Below, piece by piece: positions 26,580 through 36,090 of a DNA stretch of 64,000 nucleotides. The stretch lies in contig NZ_JAIVFQ010000006.1 in NCBI RefSeq assembly GCF_020829495.1, forward strand, positions 62,001-126,000. The letters run 5' to 3'. The notes under the pieces were generated by a model. It was not told the DNA's origin and ran no database searches. It was given only the letters and a program-made list of their open reading frames with translations. The DNA is from Nostoc favosum CHAB5714. GTDB lineage: Bacteria > Cyanobacteriota > Cyanobacteriia > Cyanobacteriales > Nostocaceae. The translations under genes and the position numbers were made by a program. The first letter of the stretch is position 1. Each line of letters starts with the position of its first letter.

Positions 26580-27338
26580 TTAATCCAACATTTCTGGGTC
26601 AATTCCTAAAGCGTTGAGTTGTTCAATAGAGAGCGATCGCAATTTCTCTACAATTCTCTCCCGCTTTTGTCGCTCAATCACAGCCCGTTCCTCACCCGTT
26701 AGCAGTAAATTTCCTTGTGCATCCCACCAGCGCAACCAAGGTAACTCTGCATTCTGATAAAATCCTTGCCAGATTCCTAACTCTACCCCCATAGGAGCAA
26801 TTGGGTAATGTCCCCGTTCATTAGCTTTCATCAGTTGATAAGTATTATCCACCAGGTGATACACCTCAATCTGCGCTTTTGCTACTTCATAAATTCCATA
26901 ATAAGGCACTCGAATTGCCTGCTCATAAACCCAAAATTTACCAACATTTCCACCTTCCCCTTGAGATGGCGGTGTGTTATCTCGTTCTTCTGAACCATCT
27001 CCAGAGACAAATTCCAGCACAATTAAGGGTGCAACATACTCCTTCCACAGCACATAAGAACGCCGCGTTTTACCGTCAAGGGTCGGTGGTACATTGGGTA
27101 CATAAAACCAGTCTGGTGCTTCAGCCCCTTTCTCAGGAGGATCTGTCAATCGCCAGTAGATGCCTAAATCCTGCCCAATACAATATTGACTATCAGGATA
27201 AAGTTCCTCTAAGACAAGTTTAATCGAGTCAGTGAGTAAAATACTTTGGGGATGCTCTTGCCAGTTTTTCACGAATGTACCGTCTGAGTCTGGTAACTGG
27301 GTGTGGTCAGGTAAAGTTAATGCCGATAAGGAAGTCAT
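26580..27338 (-). CDS. Uma2 family (DUF820) protein
   Basis: About 252 residues. The Uma2 fold is a PD-(D/E)XK nuclease-like domain that is highly expanded in cyanobacteria. Visible features are PDWFYVPNVPPT (the family's PDxxxV acid), YVAPLIVLEFVSGDGSEERD (the E of the ExK-like region) and the C-terminal ERQKRERIVEKLRSLSIEQLNALGIDPEML helix. The frame upstream to 27407 adds an unlikely leader; MTSLSALTLPDH at 27338 is a better start. Enzymatic activity of the family is not established. Confidence 0.82.
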   Translation of the reverse strand: MTSLSALTLPDHTQLPDSDGTFVKNWQEHPQSILLTDSIKLVLEELYPDSQYCIGQDLGIYWRLTDPPEKGAEAPDWFYVPNVPPTLDGKTRRSYVLWKEYVAPLIVLEFVSGDGSEERDNTPPSQGEGGNVGKFWVYEQAIRVPYYGIYEVAKAQIEVYHLVDNTYQLMKANERGHYPIAPMGVELGIWQGFYQNAELPWLRWWDAQGNLLLTGEERAVIERQKRERIVEKLRSLSIEQLNALGIDPEMLD

Positions 27339-27408
27339 AGGCTTTAACCAAAGATTTGTCTGATTCTTATTGTAGACTGCTATTTTGCTATTTTTGAATA
27401 GATGCACT

Positions 27409-27910
27409 ACTAGGTTAGATGCTATTTATATAACAAAAGGCAATCTTTCTATATGAAAAAAGCCATTTTGATTATTGCGGATATTTTCTATATCCTCACA
27501 ATCATTTGCATTCGGCTTAATTATAGACAATAGAAAACGAGAACCTATTGCCCGTAAATCGTATGGTATTACATGAGTTGGTATATCAAAAATCCATCTT
27601 CTGCCCATGCAGTATTCTCCGAACGTTCCCAGACTACCCTTGTGTATCCCCCATCCAAGTGAAAAATTACTTTTACAATTTATCTGGCTAACAGAAATAT
27701 TTTATTCATTATAATTATTCTATTTCGATGCTTTTAAGAGGGCGGGCTGGAAAGCCCACCCCACAATAATTAAAAACCAGATATCTCTTATCCAGCAGCA
27801 AAATTACACAACATCTGCCGGATAATACCCGATCGCATTATTGGCAAAGCATCTTTAAAGCTAATCGTCAGCAACTCTTTTTAACTTTTATCCACGGAAT
27901 AATGTGATTT
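27409..27910. other. Intergenic region without recognised gene
   Basis: A 60-codon minus-strand frame at 27426-27608 matches nothing I recognise. The rest is AT-rich with a piece of GGCGGGCTGGAAAGCCCACC near 27740 (short hairpin). No array or RNA gene. Confidence 0.4.
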
Positions 27911-28591
27911 TCATGAAACACTAGGATCATCAGCAGTTTTGATCTCTCGCAAAATTCGTTCGACTTGGTTAACTTTTTCACCTCTATTCTGTTCTTTGAA
28001 AATATTTAAAGCTTTTTCTAAAGAAGATAGCGCCTCGTCTTTTTTATTTGTTTGCCACAATGCCAGCGCAAAATTAGTTAGCCCTTCGCCATAATTAGGA
28101 TTAATTTCTAGAGCTTTTTTATATTGAGTAATGGCTTCTTCCCAGCGACTTTGGCTTGCGTAAACCATACCCATCGCATTGTAAGCTAGAGCGTATTTTG
28201 GCTGGAGGCGAATGGCTTCTTGATAAGAGCTAATTGCTTCTTGTGGTTTCTTTTGTCGAAAAAGCACATTTCCTAGTTGAAAGTGTCCAAAGGCATCGTC
28301 TGGGAATTGTTTAACGAATTTGCGTAAATTTTCCTCTGCACCTGTTAACTCTCCCTGATTAAATAAAGCATTGGCTTGTTGCAGCATCTGCGATCGCTCT
28401 GATGGCCCTGTGTCTGAAAACTGTGCTAGTTTTTGTGGTTGTCTCTCAACCGACTGTCTAGGCGAATGCAAAGAAACTTTTGCAGGAACCGCTAACGCTA
28501 ATGGTGATAAACCAATTACAGTGATAATACTCAGCGTCATGCCGCTCAAAGATTGAACAAATGCTGATTTCAGTTTGCGCTTTACCTTCAT
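27911..28591 (-). CDS. Secreted TPR repeat protein
   Basis: 226 residues. Basic N-terminus and hydrophobic stretch SGMTLSIITVIGLSPLALA form a signal peptide, probably cleaved after ALA. Residues about 70-205 contain four tetratricopeptide units, for example AFGHFQLGNVLFRQKKPQEAISSYQEAIRLQPKYALAYNAMG (the second and third). TPR domains mediate protein binding, so this is likely an exported scaffold or assembly factor. No neighbouring gene suggests a partner. Confidence 0.85.
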   Translation of the reverse strand: MKVKRKLKSAFVQSLSGMTLSIITVIGLSPLALAVPAKVSLHSPRQSVERQPQKLAQFSDTGPSERSQMLQQANALFNQGELTGAEENLRKFVKQFPDDAFGHFQLGNVLFRQKKPQEAISSYQEAIRLQPKYALAYNAMGMVYASQSRWEEAITQYKKALEINPNYGEGLTNFALALWQTNKKDEALSSLEKALNIFKEQNRGEKVNQVERILREIKTADDPSVS

Positions 28592-28757
28592 CGCCCTGAA
28601 TGCCTCAATAATGTCCTATTCTTATAATAATGTGAGGATGCATTAGTAAGTCTGCAATCCACTAAAAAGTTTGTCAATATGCTGACTACACGGTGTCATT
28701 AAAATTTTAGGGACGGGCGATCGCACCTATTTGTTTTATAATAAATTGGTATGTGCA

Positions 28758-29234
28758 TCATGTATTATTTCTCTGGTCATACCAACTATTTACACTTGAA
28801 ATAATATTAGCTATTTCTTTGTCATCAAGTTTTTTCAGTTCCTCATCTTCGTTAAAGTGCAAGTTAACTTGCTTTTGTCCATCTATTTTAGGTTCTAAAA
28901 TCCATTTATAATAACCTTGATCGTTCTCTAAAATAAAGAAAAATAGGCAGACTGGGAATGGGAAATCTTTGAATTTTTCTAGTCTACTCAACCTATTTTT
29001 GTCTAACTTTAAAATATCATTATGCTTGTTTAAATTCGATATAGAATCTGTTGCTTTTACTTCAATACCAAAAAGTCTTCCAGTAGAAACTCCATCTTTG
29101 GTAATTGTGATTAAAAAGTTTAATCCTTGATTTGGTGTTGGCTGAGAAACAATCAAGTCATCACGACGAGTTAAGTAAACAATGGCAAGAGATTCTGCCC
29201 GTCTTTCAATATACCAAGGTACTGTGGTTTTCAT
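28758..29234 (-). CDS. DUF4365-like nuclease-fold protein, second of a pair
   Basis: About 158 residues from the ATG at 29234 (MKTTVPWYIERRAESLAIVYL). ERRAESLA near the start and GRLFGIEVKATDS in the middle give the E...(D)...ExK pattern of restriction-nuclease-like folds as in DUF4365. The start has a GGAGAT ribosome site embedded in the last codons of the gene upstream, so translation is coupled. The C-terminus is rich in charged helices. Function unknown; defence or conflict roles are known for related folds. Confidence 0.6.
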   Translation of the reverse strand: MKTTVPWYIERRAESLAIVYLTRRDDLIVSQPTPNQGLNFLITITKDGVSTGRLFGIEVKATDSISNLNKHNDILKLDKNRLSRLEKFKDFPFPVCLFFFILENDQGYYKWILEPKIDGQKQVNLHFNEDEELKKLDDKEIANIISSVNSWYDQRNNT

Positions 29235-29238
29235 TGTT

Positions 29239-29724
29239 TTATCTCCAGTCTTGATCAGCAAATTTGGAAACTAACTGATTAGTATGGTATCTACTCCAAA
29301 AATCATCAACTTCCTGCCATAGCAGTTCTCTATTTTGTTTGATAATTTTAAATTGAGTAGAAAGGCTTGACAGAGACTTAAGACTTTCCCCATTTGCAGA
29401 AACCATATAACCTAACTCATGAATTTCATCGATACCTACTATATAAGTTGGTGCTGGATAAGATGCTAAACCAATTACATTTTCTTGCCGCACTTTCACC
29501 TTCAATCGGTTATATTTTTTAGTATAACCTTCTCTTGTTGTTTTCACTTGTACAAAGAAATAAGGAACAGATTTACCAGCCCCTACCAACTCTACAATAA
29601 AATCAACATATTGCCATTTGTCTCCTAAAAACTGCGGCTTGAAAATAGGGCCAGCATGAGAATGAAATTCCGTCATTAATACTGTAAAAATTGCTTCGCC
29701 TCTTTGCCCTAGTGCATCTCTCAT
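29239..29724 (-). CDS. DUF4365-like nuclease-fold protein, first of a pair
   Basis: 161 residues beginning MRDALGQRGEAIFTVLMTE. The GQRGE start, the acid in YVDFIVELVG and the motif YFFVQVKTTREGY (QVKT in place of EVK) match DUF4365-type proteins. Its stop codon overlaps the ribosome site of the next gene four bases away. Having two homologous-looking halves as separate adjacent genes is notable and suggests a heteromeric complex or tandem duplication. Confidence 0.65.
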   Translation of the reverse strand: MRDALGQRGEAIFTVLMTEFHSHAGPIFKPQFLGDKWQYVDFIVELVGAGKSVPYFFVQVKTTREGYTKKYNRLKVKVRQENVIGLASYPAPTYIVGIDEIHELGYMVSANGESLKSLSSLSTQFKIIKQNRELLWQEVDDFWSRYHTNQLVSKFADQDWR

Positions 29725-29850
29725 TTATAGACCTATTTTAATTGAGCCTGTTTAGCAAAGGGCAGGCTGTTTTGCCTACCCTACATTATTAAGAATTGCT
29801 TTGTGTTAGTTTGTTGTTAACAGACTCCTATTTTGAGAAATTTGCATTAC

Positions 29851-31824
29851 TTACGCCCCTTCCCGCAATTTATCTAACACGCTTCTATCTTCCAATGTCG
29901 AAGTATCCCCAGATACCTCTTGTCCGGCGGCTAGATTCCGCAGCAAGCGCCGCATAATCTTACCCGATCGCGTTTTCGGCAAAGCGTCTGTAAAGCGAAT
30001 TTCTCCCGGACGCGCGATCGCACCAATTTCTTTGACAACGTGCAGTTTGAGTTCTTTACTTAGTTCCTCACTTCCCTGATAAGTGCCTTCTAAAGTCACA
30101 AAAGCAACTACTTCTTCACCCTTGAGTTCATCTGGCTTACCGACTACCGCCGCTTCTGCAACTGCTGGATGCGAAACTAAAGCTGATTCTACTTCCATTG
30201 TACCGAGGCGGTGTCCTGATACATTCAATACGTCATCTACACGACCCATTACCCAGAAGTAGCCGTCCTCATCTTGCCTTGCGCCATCACCAGCAAAGTA
30301 AGTATAGTTACCATCTTTAGGCGGAATGTGTTCCCAGTAGGTGCGGCGGAAGCGTTCTGGATCGCCGTAGACTGTCCGCATCATTCCTGGCCAAGGATGG
30401 CGTACTGCTAGATAACCGCCTTCGTTATTGGGTACGGTGTTTCCTTCTAAATCCACGACATCTGCAATAATTCCTGGGAAGGGAAGAGTTGCGGAACCGG
30501 GTTTGGTGGGAATCGCCCCTGGTAATGGTGTAATCATGATACCGCCGGTTTCCGTTTGCCACCAAGTATCAACAATTGGACAGCGATCGCCACCAATTAC
30601 TTTGTGATACCACATCCAAGCTTCGGGGTTAATCGGTTCGCCAACGGTTCCCAGCAAACGCAATGAAGATAAGTTTCGCGCATTGGGATGTTGTTCTCCC
30701 ATCTTAATAAATGCGCGAATTGCCGTCGGTGCAGTATAAAAAATATTAACGCCGTATTTTTCAATTACATCCCAGAAACAGCCAGGATTAGAAGCACGGG
30801 GCGCACCTTCATACATCACCGTGGTTGCACCGTTGGAAAGGGGGCCGTAGACAATATAGCTATGTCCGGTAATCCAACCTACATCTGCGGTACACCAATA
30901 TACATCTGTATCTTGGAGGTCAAAGATCCACTTGGTGGTGATATGAGTATACAAATTATAACCAGCAGTTGTATGCACTACACCCTTCGGTTTGCCCGTG
31001 CTGCCAGAAGTGTAGAGGACAAACAGCATATCTTCGCTGTCCATTGGTTCGGCGGGACAATCGGCTGATGCACCTTTTTGCAAATCATGCCACCAATGAT
31101 CGCGTCCCCCCAACTGCATATAAGTTTCCTGTCCGGTGCGCTTGACAACGAGGACATTTTCTACACTGGGAACAGCACCATCAGCTAAGGCTTTATCTAC
31201 CTGTTCTTTGAGAGGAACGATCGCATCTTTGCGCCAACCACCATCAGCCGTGATTACCAGTTTAGCTGTGGCATCAATTAAGCGATCGCGCAAAGCTTCG
31301 GCACTAAAACCACCAAATACTACGCTGTGGGGTGCGCCAATTCTGGCACAGGCTAACATAGCGATCGCAGCTTCGGGAATCATCGGCATATAAATACCAA
31401 CGCGATCGCCTTTTTGTACACCCAGTTGCTTCAATACATTTGCAAACTGACAAACTTCTCGGTGTAGTTGGGCATAAGTAAGAGTACGCGAATCACCTGG
31501 TTCTCCTTCCCAAATCAATGCTGCTTTATTTTTGCGCCAGGTAGTGAGATGTCTGTCAAGGCAGTTGTAAGAAATATTAATTTTACCGCCAACGAACCAT
31601 TTAGCAAAAGGTGGTTGCCAATCTAATACCGTATCCCATTTTTGGAACCATTCTAATTCTGTTCCAGCCAAATCTGCCCAGAATTGCTGCGGATCGGCTT
31701 TGGCTTTGTCGTAGAGACGCTGATAGTCTTCCAGACTTTTGATATGGGCGTTCTGCGAGAATTCCGAGGCAGGATGAAATAGGCGATTCTCTTGTAGGAT
31801 TGATTCTATAGTTGGTTGAGACAT
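29851..31824 (-). CDS. acs: Acetyl-CoA synthetase
   Basis: 657 residues, the standard length of bacterial AMP-forming acetyl-CoA synthetase. The ATP-binding motif is [29 protein letters not shown] follows, then [24 protein letters not shown] and the C-terminal [11 protein letters not shown] with the lysine that is acetylated in regulated homologues. The enzyme activates acetate in the cytoplasm in two steps through acetyl-AMP. It is a single gene, with nuclease-fold genes on both sides. Confidence 0.96.
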   Translation of the reverse strand: MSQPTIESILQENRLFHPASEFSQNAHIKSLEDYQRLYDKAKADPQQFWADLAGTELEWFQKWDTVLDWQPPFAKWFVGGKINISYNCLDRHLTTWRKNKAALIWEGEPGDSRTLTYAQLHREVCQFANVLKQLGVQKGDRVGIYMPMIPEAAIAMLACARIGAPHSVVFGGFSAEALRDRLIDATAKLVITADGGWRKDAIVPLKEQVDKALADGAVPSVENVLVVKRTGQETYMQLGGRDHWWHDLQKGASADCPAEPMDSEDMLFVLYTSGSTGKPKGVVHTTAGYNLYTHITTKWIFDLQDTDVYWCTADVGWITGHSYIVYGPLSNGATTVMYEGAPRASNPGCFWDVIEKYGVNIFYTAPTAIRAFIKMGEQHPNARNLSSLRLLGTVGEPINPEAWMWYHKVIGGDRCPIVDTWWQTETGGIMITPLPGAIPTKPGSATLPFPGIIADVVDLEGNTVPNNEGGYLAVRHPWPGMMRTVYGDPERFRRTYWEHIPPKDGNYTYFAGDGARQDEDGYFWVMGRVDDVLNVSGHRLGTMEVESALVSHPAVAEAAVVGKPDELKGEEVVAFVTLEGTYQGSEELSKELKLHVVKEIGAIARPGEIRFTDALPKTRSGKIMRRLLRNLAAGQEVSGDTSTLEDRSVLDKLREGA

Positions 31825-32026
31825 GGTTAGTTATGAGTGCGATCGCTATTGTGACTAAAAACTATTCTTAGCTCAGTTGTGCTAGACAATGTTTAGATTT
31901 TCGTTAAGCTAGGTAGAAATTGCCGAGTTATTTAGTTTACATTCATTTTTATCTAGCAAAAGCAAGCGATCAACAAATGTAAAGAGGTTACATTGCAACC
32001 TATCTACCAAACTGACAATTCAGGTC

Positions 32027-32193
32027 ATGTGGAAAAGCCAACGATTAACCTAACCCCCTATCCCCCTTCCCGACCTCTCCCTAACCCTCTCCTACGAGGA
32101 GAGGGAAGCGGAAAAACTTTTGTTACTGGAAGGGGGAAAATTCAAAGTCTCTCTCCTAAAAGGAGAGAGAAATAGAAGAGAGGTTTTCCACAT
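32027..32193. repeat. Inverted-repeat element with ATGTGGAAAA ends
   Basis: 167 bp from ATGTGGAAAAGCC to GGTTTTCCACAT. Between the ends are C-rich and G-rich inverted segments (CCTCTCCCTAACCCTCTCC; AGGAGAGGGAAG). The 60-codon frame at 31993-32175 reads the element and is not a gene. Confidence 0.65.
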
Positions 32194-32268
32194 ACTGTGA
32201 AAAGTCATATCTACCGGGAATGTTGCAAAATATAAGATAAGTAGTCTTGACAAGCAAAGCCTAACACT

Positions 32269-32913
32269 ATGCCCCTCACCGTCGAAGCCAGCAGCTTATC
32301 TCTCAACGATGTTCATCGCTTTCTCAAATTAGAAAAGCTTTCAAATGGTTCATTCACAGACTTCTTAACTCTAGAACCACTATCTGAGTTTGAACAGCAG
32401 GATTTATTACGAATCAGAAACGACTTTGATCGTTACTTAAGCGATCGTAAAATTTCTGAAGGATTGGTTAAATTTCTAACGATCGCACCCTTGATGCGGC
32501 TAGCTGGATTTTACGATGTGCCGATTCGGTTGACAATGGAAGATAGCATTGCGATCGCAGTCGAAGATGAAGACAGAAGAATTACCGGACGGATGGATAT
32601 TTTAGCAATCAACAATCCTCAAAGTAATATTGCGCCGCCATTTTGGGTTGTAGTAATTGAAACGAAAAATAGTGCGGTTGAAGTGGGTGAGGGTTTACCT
32701 CAATTACTCACTTATGCTTTTAAAAGTTTAGACCAACAACCATCTGTTTGGGGTTTAGTAACTAACGGACTGCGTTATCAATTTGTTTATTTAAGACGTG
32801 ACGTGCAGCCAACTTATCAGTTAATACCATTATTAAATCTGAATGAATCTCCAGGTGCAATAAAGTTATTACAAGTTCTTAAAGCCGTCTGCAAGTTACC
32901 GAATTTTCAGTAA
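32269..32913 (+). CDS. Restriction endonuclease-like (PD-(D/E)XK) protein
   Basis: 214 residues. The core RRITGRMDILAI... then FWVVVIETKNSAVEVGEGLPQLLTYAFKS places D (GRMD) and ExK (IETK) plus the Q in GLPQLLTY, the arrangement of the type I restriction HsdR N-terminal nuclease fold. The protein stands without a helicase or specificity subunit. It precedes a Uma2 gene by 30 bp on the same strand and is probably in one transcript with it. Members of this family are common in cyanobacteria with unknown role. Confidence 0.75.
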   Translation: MPLTVEASSLSLNDVHRFLKLEKLSNGSFTDFLTLEPLSEFEQQDLLRIRNDFDRYLSDRKISEGLVKFLTIAPLMRLAGFYDVPIRLTMEDSIAIAVEDEDRRITGRMDILAINNPQSNIAPPFWVVVIETKNSAVEVGEGLPQLLTYAFKSLDQQPSVWGLVTNGLRYQFVYLRRDVQPTYQLIPLLNLNESPGAIKLLQVLKAVCKLPNFQ

Positions 32914-32943
32914 AATGAACGTAGAATCGCGGAGCGATCGCTG

Positions 32944-33693
32944 ATGTCTGAACCTGCTACCCTAGAAATCATCTCTGATAATATTTCAGACGACGAAGTT
33001 ATTTTTCCTCCTGGCGATATACTGAGTGACGAACCACCCTTGGAAAGTGACCTACACCGAGAACAAATCGATTTGCTGATTCGCATCCTCAAATTATGGT
33101 GGCGAGAAAGGCAAGATTTCTATGCTTCTGGAAATTTGACGATTTATTACAGTCCTAACCAGAAAAAATCAGAACATTTCCGTGGCCCAGACTTTTTTGT
33201 AGTTTTGGGAACCGAGAAAAAAGACCGTAAGAGTTGGGTAGTTTGGCAAGAAGACGGCAAATATCCCAACCTGATTGTGGAAATTTTGTCAAGTTCAACG
33301 GCAGCAGTTGATAAAGGTTTAAAAAAACAAGTTTACCAAGATACCTTCCGTACACCAGATTATTTCTGGTTTGACCCTGTAACAATGGAACTTCAGGGAT
33401 TTCATTTAGTTGATGGTAAGTATCAAGAAATTCAAGTAACTACTGATGGACGTTTGTGGAGTCAGCAGTTAGAACTTTATTTGGGAGTTTATGAAGGTAA
33501 ATTAAGATTCTTCACTACTGAAAATCAATTGATACTATCATCAGAAGAATTGGCCCAACAAGAACGTTTACGTGCCGAACAGGCAGAAGAACGTGTCCAA
33601 CAGGCAGAAGTACGCGCCGAACAAGCAGAGCAAGAAATTGCTCGACTGCGGGAGGTTTTACGTACACAGGGCATCGACCTAGAGAATATTTAA
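32944..33693 (+). CDS. Uma2 family protein with C-terminal coiled coil
   Basis: 249 residues. The Uma2 domain covers about 30-195, with GPDFFVVLGTEKKDRKSWVVWQE and YPNLIVEILSSSTAAVDKG carrying the conserved acids. The last 55 residues (AQQERLRAEQAEERVQQAEVR...) form a regular coiled coil ending in LRTQGIDLENI, a usual tail of this family that likely drives oligomerisation. It follows the PD-(D/E)XK gene closely. Confidence 0.87.
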   Translation: MSEPATLEIISDNISDDEVIFPPGDILSDEPPLESDLHREQIDLLIRILKLWWRERQDFYASGNLTIYYSPNQKKSEHFRGPDFFVVLGTEKKDRKSWVVWQEDGKYPNLIVEILSSSTAAVDKGLKKQVYQDTFRTPDYFWFDPVTMELQGFHLVDGKYQEIQVTTDGRLWSQQLELYLGVYEGKLRFFTTENQLILSSEELAQQERLRAEQAEERVQQAEVRAEQAEQEIARLREVLRTQGIDLENI

Positions 33694-33785
33694 TGACATC
33701 AGGAAATTAACTAAAGACATTTTCAAGTTAAAATCTAGTTAAAAGTGTGTAAAAAAAGCGTAATCTTCTGAAAGTAGGGCATCGT

Positions 33786-34475
33786 TTGCAAGCAAAAGAA
33801 ATTAAGGATCAGCTAAAGTCCCTTACCCTCCAAGCCTCCTCGATAGATCATAATTTAGCGAGAAGATTAGATGAAATCAATCGTTGGGTAAAAGACATAA
33901 AACCAGGTTCCCTGACTGCAAAACCCTTTGTCACTGCCTTTCTGCTAGAGGTAATTACAGATTCTACAATTTGGCTGATAATCAAATCCTTACCTTCAGA
34001 AGAAGAACAAAAAGCAAAGTTCGAGATGATGACGCCCATTGAGAGATATTGGTATGGTTATCTCTTTCCCAGATGGATCAATGCAAGTGACTCCAAGTTT
34101 TATATTTGGAAGCAAAAATTGATGGCAGGCGAATTTAATCAGGTTGATAATGATATCATTAGATCAATAGCCCAAGATATAGTTCAACGAGAAGGTAGTT
34201 TTTGGCAGCGTTATATAGCCGACCTTTCAATGGCAACAGATTTAATTGTTAGTCGTAACAATCAACCACTGTGCATTCAAATTACCAGTGTTAGTGAAGA
34301 ACTTAATCACCAAAAGTACGAAGCTTGGCAAAATACACTGCGATCGTGGGAAATCGAGAGGGGGCTGTTCTTAAGTTACAATCCCAAAGATGCTAATTTT
34401 GTCAACCAGTTAGTCAACGTGGCCCTGTATAACAGTGATTACCTTTCTGGTGGCAAATATTTAAAATTTTCGTGA
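33786..34475 (+). CDS. Uncharacterised protein with possible nuclease-like C-terminal core
   Basis: 229 residues from a TTG start at 33786 preceded by TAGGG; no in-frame ATG exists before codon 80. I do not recognise the family. The N-terminal 40 residues are a helical, charged region; the middle contains MMTPIERYWYGYLFPRWINASD. The segment ATDLIVSRNNQPLCIQITSVSEELNHQKYEAW has the D...QxT pattern seen in degenerate restriction-like folds. It is the third of four plus-strand genes between 32269 and 34984. Confidence 0.55.
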   Translation: MQAKEIKDQLKSLTLQASSIDHNLARRLDEINRWVKDIKPGSLTAKPFVTAFLLEVITDSTIWLIIKSLPSEEEQKAKFEMMTPIERYWYGYLFPRWINASDSKFYIWKQKLMAGEFNQVDNDIIRSIAQDIVQREGSFWQRYIADLSMATDLIVSRNNQPLCIQITSVSEELNHQKYEAWQNTLRSWEIERGLFLSYNPKDANFVNQLVNVALYNSDYLSGGKYLKFS

Positions 34476-34504
34476 ACTTTTCAGGAATTTGATATTTCAG
34501 ATTT

Positions 34505-34984
34505 GTGTCTAGCCTACATACTTACGTGCTAATTAGAGCTTTTATGGCTAATAAAAGAGAAACTCACTGCAACAATCAAGTAGATACATTTGCTGAAGCT
34601 TTAGCAACAGCGCGACAAATGCAGCAGAACTGGCTAACTTATGGGGTTGATTTTGTGAATATTTACGTTGAAGATGTGGAGGGAGACTGGCTAGAAACGT
34701 GGGGACATGACGAAATATTAGGTAATTTTCAATTAGATAGTATTAAGGAATTTTTGGTAAGTAATGATAGTGTAGCTGTGAAAGTAAGACAGCATTTAGG
34801 AGAGCGATCGCTGTTTGATTTTGCAGTAAACTTAGATGAATCTTGGAGAATTTCTGAAGCAGATGACAGGCTATCTGCTGTAAAAAATCTGTTAGCTGGT
34901 GAAGGAAATAGTATTAATACAGATGATATCAGGTTATTGGATTTAGCAAATACTCTGGTGGGAAAATTGGCAGAGATTTTGTGA
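34505..34984 (+). CDS. Uncharacterised protein
   Basis: 159 residues from a GTG at 34505, or 146 from the ATG at 34544 (MANKRETHCNNQ). No family recognised and no membrane segment. It contains TFAEALATARQMQQNWLTYGVDFVNIYVEDVEGDWLETWG and a helical C-terminus. It follows the preceding unknown gene by 30 bp, so they may be translated from one message. Confidence 0.5.
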   Translation: MSSLHTYVLIRAFMANKRETHCNNQVDTFAEALATARQMQQNWLTYGVDFVNIYVEDVEGDWLETWGHDEILGNFQLDSIKEFLVSNDSVAVKVRQHLGERSLFDFAVNLDESWRISEADDRLSAVKNLLAGEGNSINTDDIRLLDLANTLVGKLAEIL

Positions 34985-35087
34985 GATTTGGAATTGCGTA
35001 GTGGTAGATTGAAGAACTCAAGGATTTTCATGTTTTATTTTGGTTACGATTGGGTGGAATATAAGCGATCGCTTTTACAGACGAGCT

Positions 35088-35339
35088 TTAATAATCCTTG
35101 AGATGTGCAATCTTTATCACTGTTACTAGCAAGGGTTGCTCCTGAATCTGGTAAATAATGCGGTATTCACCCAAACGAACCTTATACAACCGTTCAGTAT
35201 CCTTCAATGGGTGAGCATCTTCTGGAAGTGGATTTAATGCTAGTTCTTCTAACTTTTGTGCTAGTCGTTGCTGCACATCTGAGTCCAATTCTGCAATTTT
35301 CTGCACAGCCGAAGGTGCTAATGCTACTTGGTAGCTCAT
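35088..35339 (-). CDS. RelE/ParE superfamily toxin
   Basis: 83 residues. LAPSAVQKIAELDSDVQQRLAQKLEEL and ERLYKVRLGEYRIIYQIQ show the RelE fold, with the basic residues of the RLGEYRIIY strand expected to act in ribosome-dependent mRNA cleavage. It starts within the stop codon of the preceding DUF6887 gene (ATGA overlap), so its expression is coupled to that of the putative antitoxin. Confidence 0.88.
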   Translation of the reverse strand: MSYQVALAPSAVQKIAELDSDVQQRLAQKLEELALNPLPEDAHPLKDTERLYKVRLGEYRIIYQIQEQPLLVTVIKIAHLKDY

Positions 35340-35605
35340 ATTCCTAGCTCCCTTTTAATGTCTTCAAAGGGTGTTGTCCCCAGCCCTGCAATTTCCTCTA
35401 GTACCTTATAAGCATCTCTTGCATCAGCCTCATCTAACCTTGCTTCAATTAGCTCATGCATCTGCTCTGTTGAGGTAATTTCAATCCCTGGCTCTTCTCT
35501 AAGTTTGTCCGTTAATGCATGAAAAGCTTCTTGATCGTCTCGATGTTCCAACACATAAGCTCTTAACTCTTGTTTGGTCATCGCTTGAAAATTTGCCTTA
35601 GTCAT
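35336..35605 (-). CDS. DUF6887 family protein, likely antitoxin partner
   Basis: 89 residues opening MTKANFQAMTKQELRAYVLEHRDDQEAFHALTDK, the DUF6887 signature found in cyanobacteria. The C-terminal third (LDEADARDAYKVLEEIAGLGTTPFEDIKRELG) has the look of an antitoxin tail that wraps a RelE toxin. It overlaps the toxin start downstream and the DUF6888 stop upstream by four bases each, making a tightly coupled three-gene unit. Confidence 0.8.
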   Translation of the reverse strand: MTKANFQAMTKQELRAYVLEHRDDQEAFHALTDKLREEPGIEITSTEQMHELIEARLDEADARDAYKVLEEIAGLGTTPFEDIKRELGI

Positions 35606-35778
35606 AAATATCTTACCCTCCCATTTGGCAATATTTCTACTTCAAAGCTTTGTCCAGCCAGAATGTAAATGCGTGTTGTCCGTTCATCTAATCTCACCAA
35701 GTAAATTGGTAGGTACATCTGAGTTAAATCCTGACACACCTTAAATAATTCAATTCCTTGTTCATTAGTTGGTTTCAT
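35602..35778 (-). CDS. DUF6888 family small protein
   Basis: 58 residues: it opens MKPTNEQGIELFKVCQDL and contains MYLPIYLVRLDERTTRIYILAGQ. This is the DUF6888 pattern, a family usually encoded next to DUF6887. It is shorter than many gene callers accept. Its TGA stop overlaps the ATG of the DUF6887 gene. Here the pair is followed by a RelE-type toxin gene, which suggests that DUF6888 belongs to a toxin-antitoxin locus. Confidence 0.82.
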   Translation of the reverse strand: MKPTNEQGIELFKVCQDLTQMYLPIYLVRLDERTTRIYILAGQSFEVEILPNGRVRYL

Positions 35779-35882
35779 TCAGCATCATTAGCAAATTAAA
35801 TTATAGTAAATTGCTTGCAGATCCTATTTACATTTGTCCTATTTAGGTCGTCAACGTAGATTTTGGATAAAAATCTTACACA

Positions 35883-36090
35883 GTTGAAGCAATTGTGACT
35901 AACGTTTAAGCAATTGTTGCAAACGTTCAAATGTTTCTTATCAATGTTGAAGCAATTGTAACTAACGTTCGAGCATTCATAAGAAAGTTTGAGCAATTGT
36001 TGCAATCGTTCAATTTTTTCTTATCAATGCTGAAGCAATTGTTACTCACGTTGAAGCATTTATAAGAAACGTTTAAGCAATTGTTGCAAT
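35883..36090. repeat. Degenerate 21-bp tandem array 5 (GTTGAAGCAATTGT...)
   Basis: About ten diverged 21-bp units with consensus GTTGAAGCAATTGTTGCAAAC. The dyad TTG..GCAATTG..CAA is recognisable in most. The array runs directly into the left end of the family D element at 36091. Divergence between units suggests it is older than the other arrays. Confidence 0.75.

Noticed and set aside
27426..27608. 60-codon minus-strand frame
   Set aside because: No recognisable family, no ribosome site and no coupling to a neighbour; cannot be supported.
31993..32175. 60-codon plus-strand frame
   Set aside because: Lies inside an inverted-repeat element and starts in a non-coding leader.
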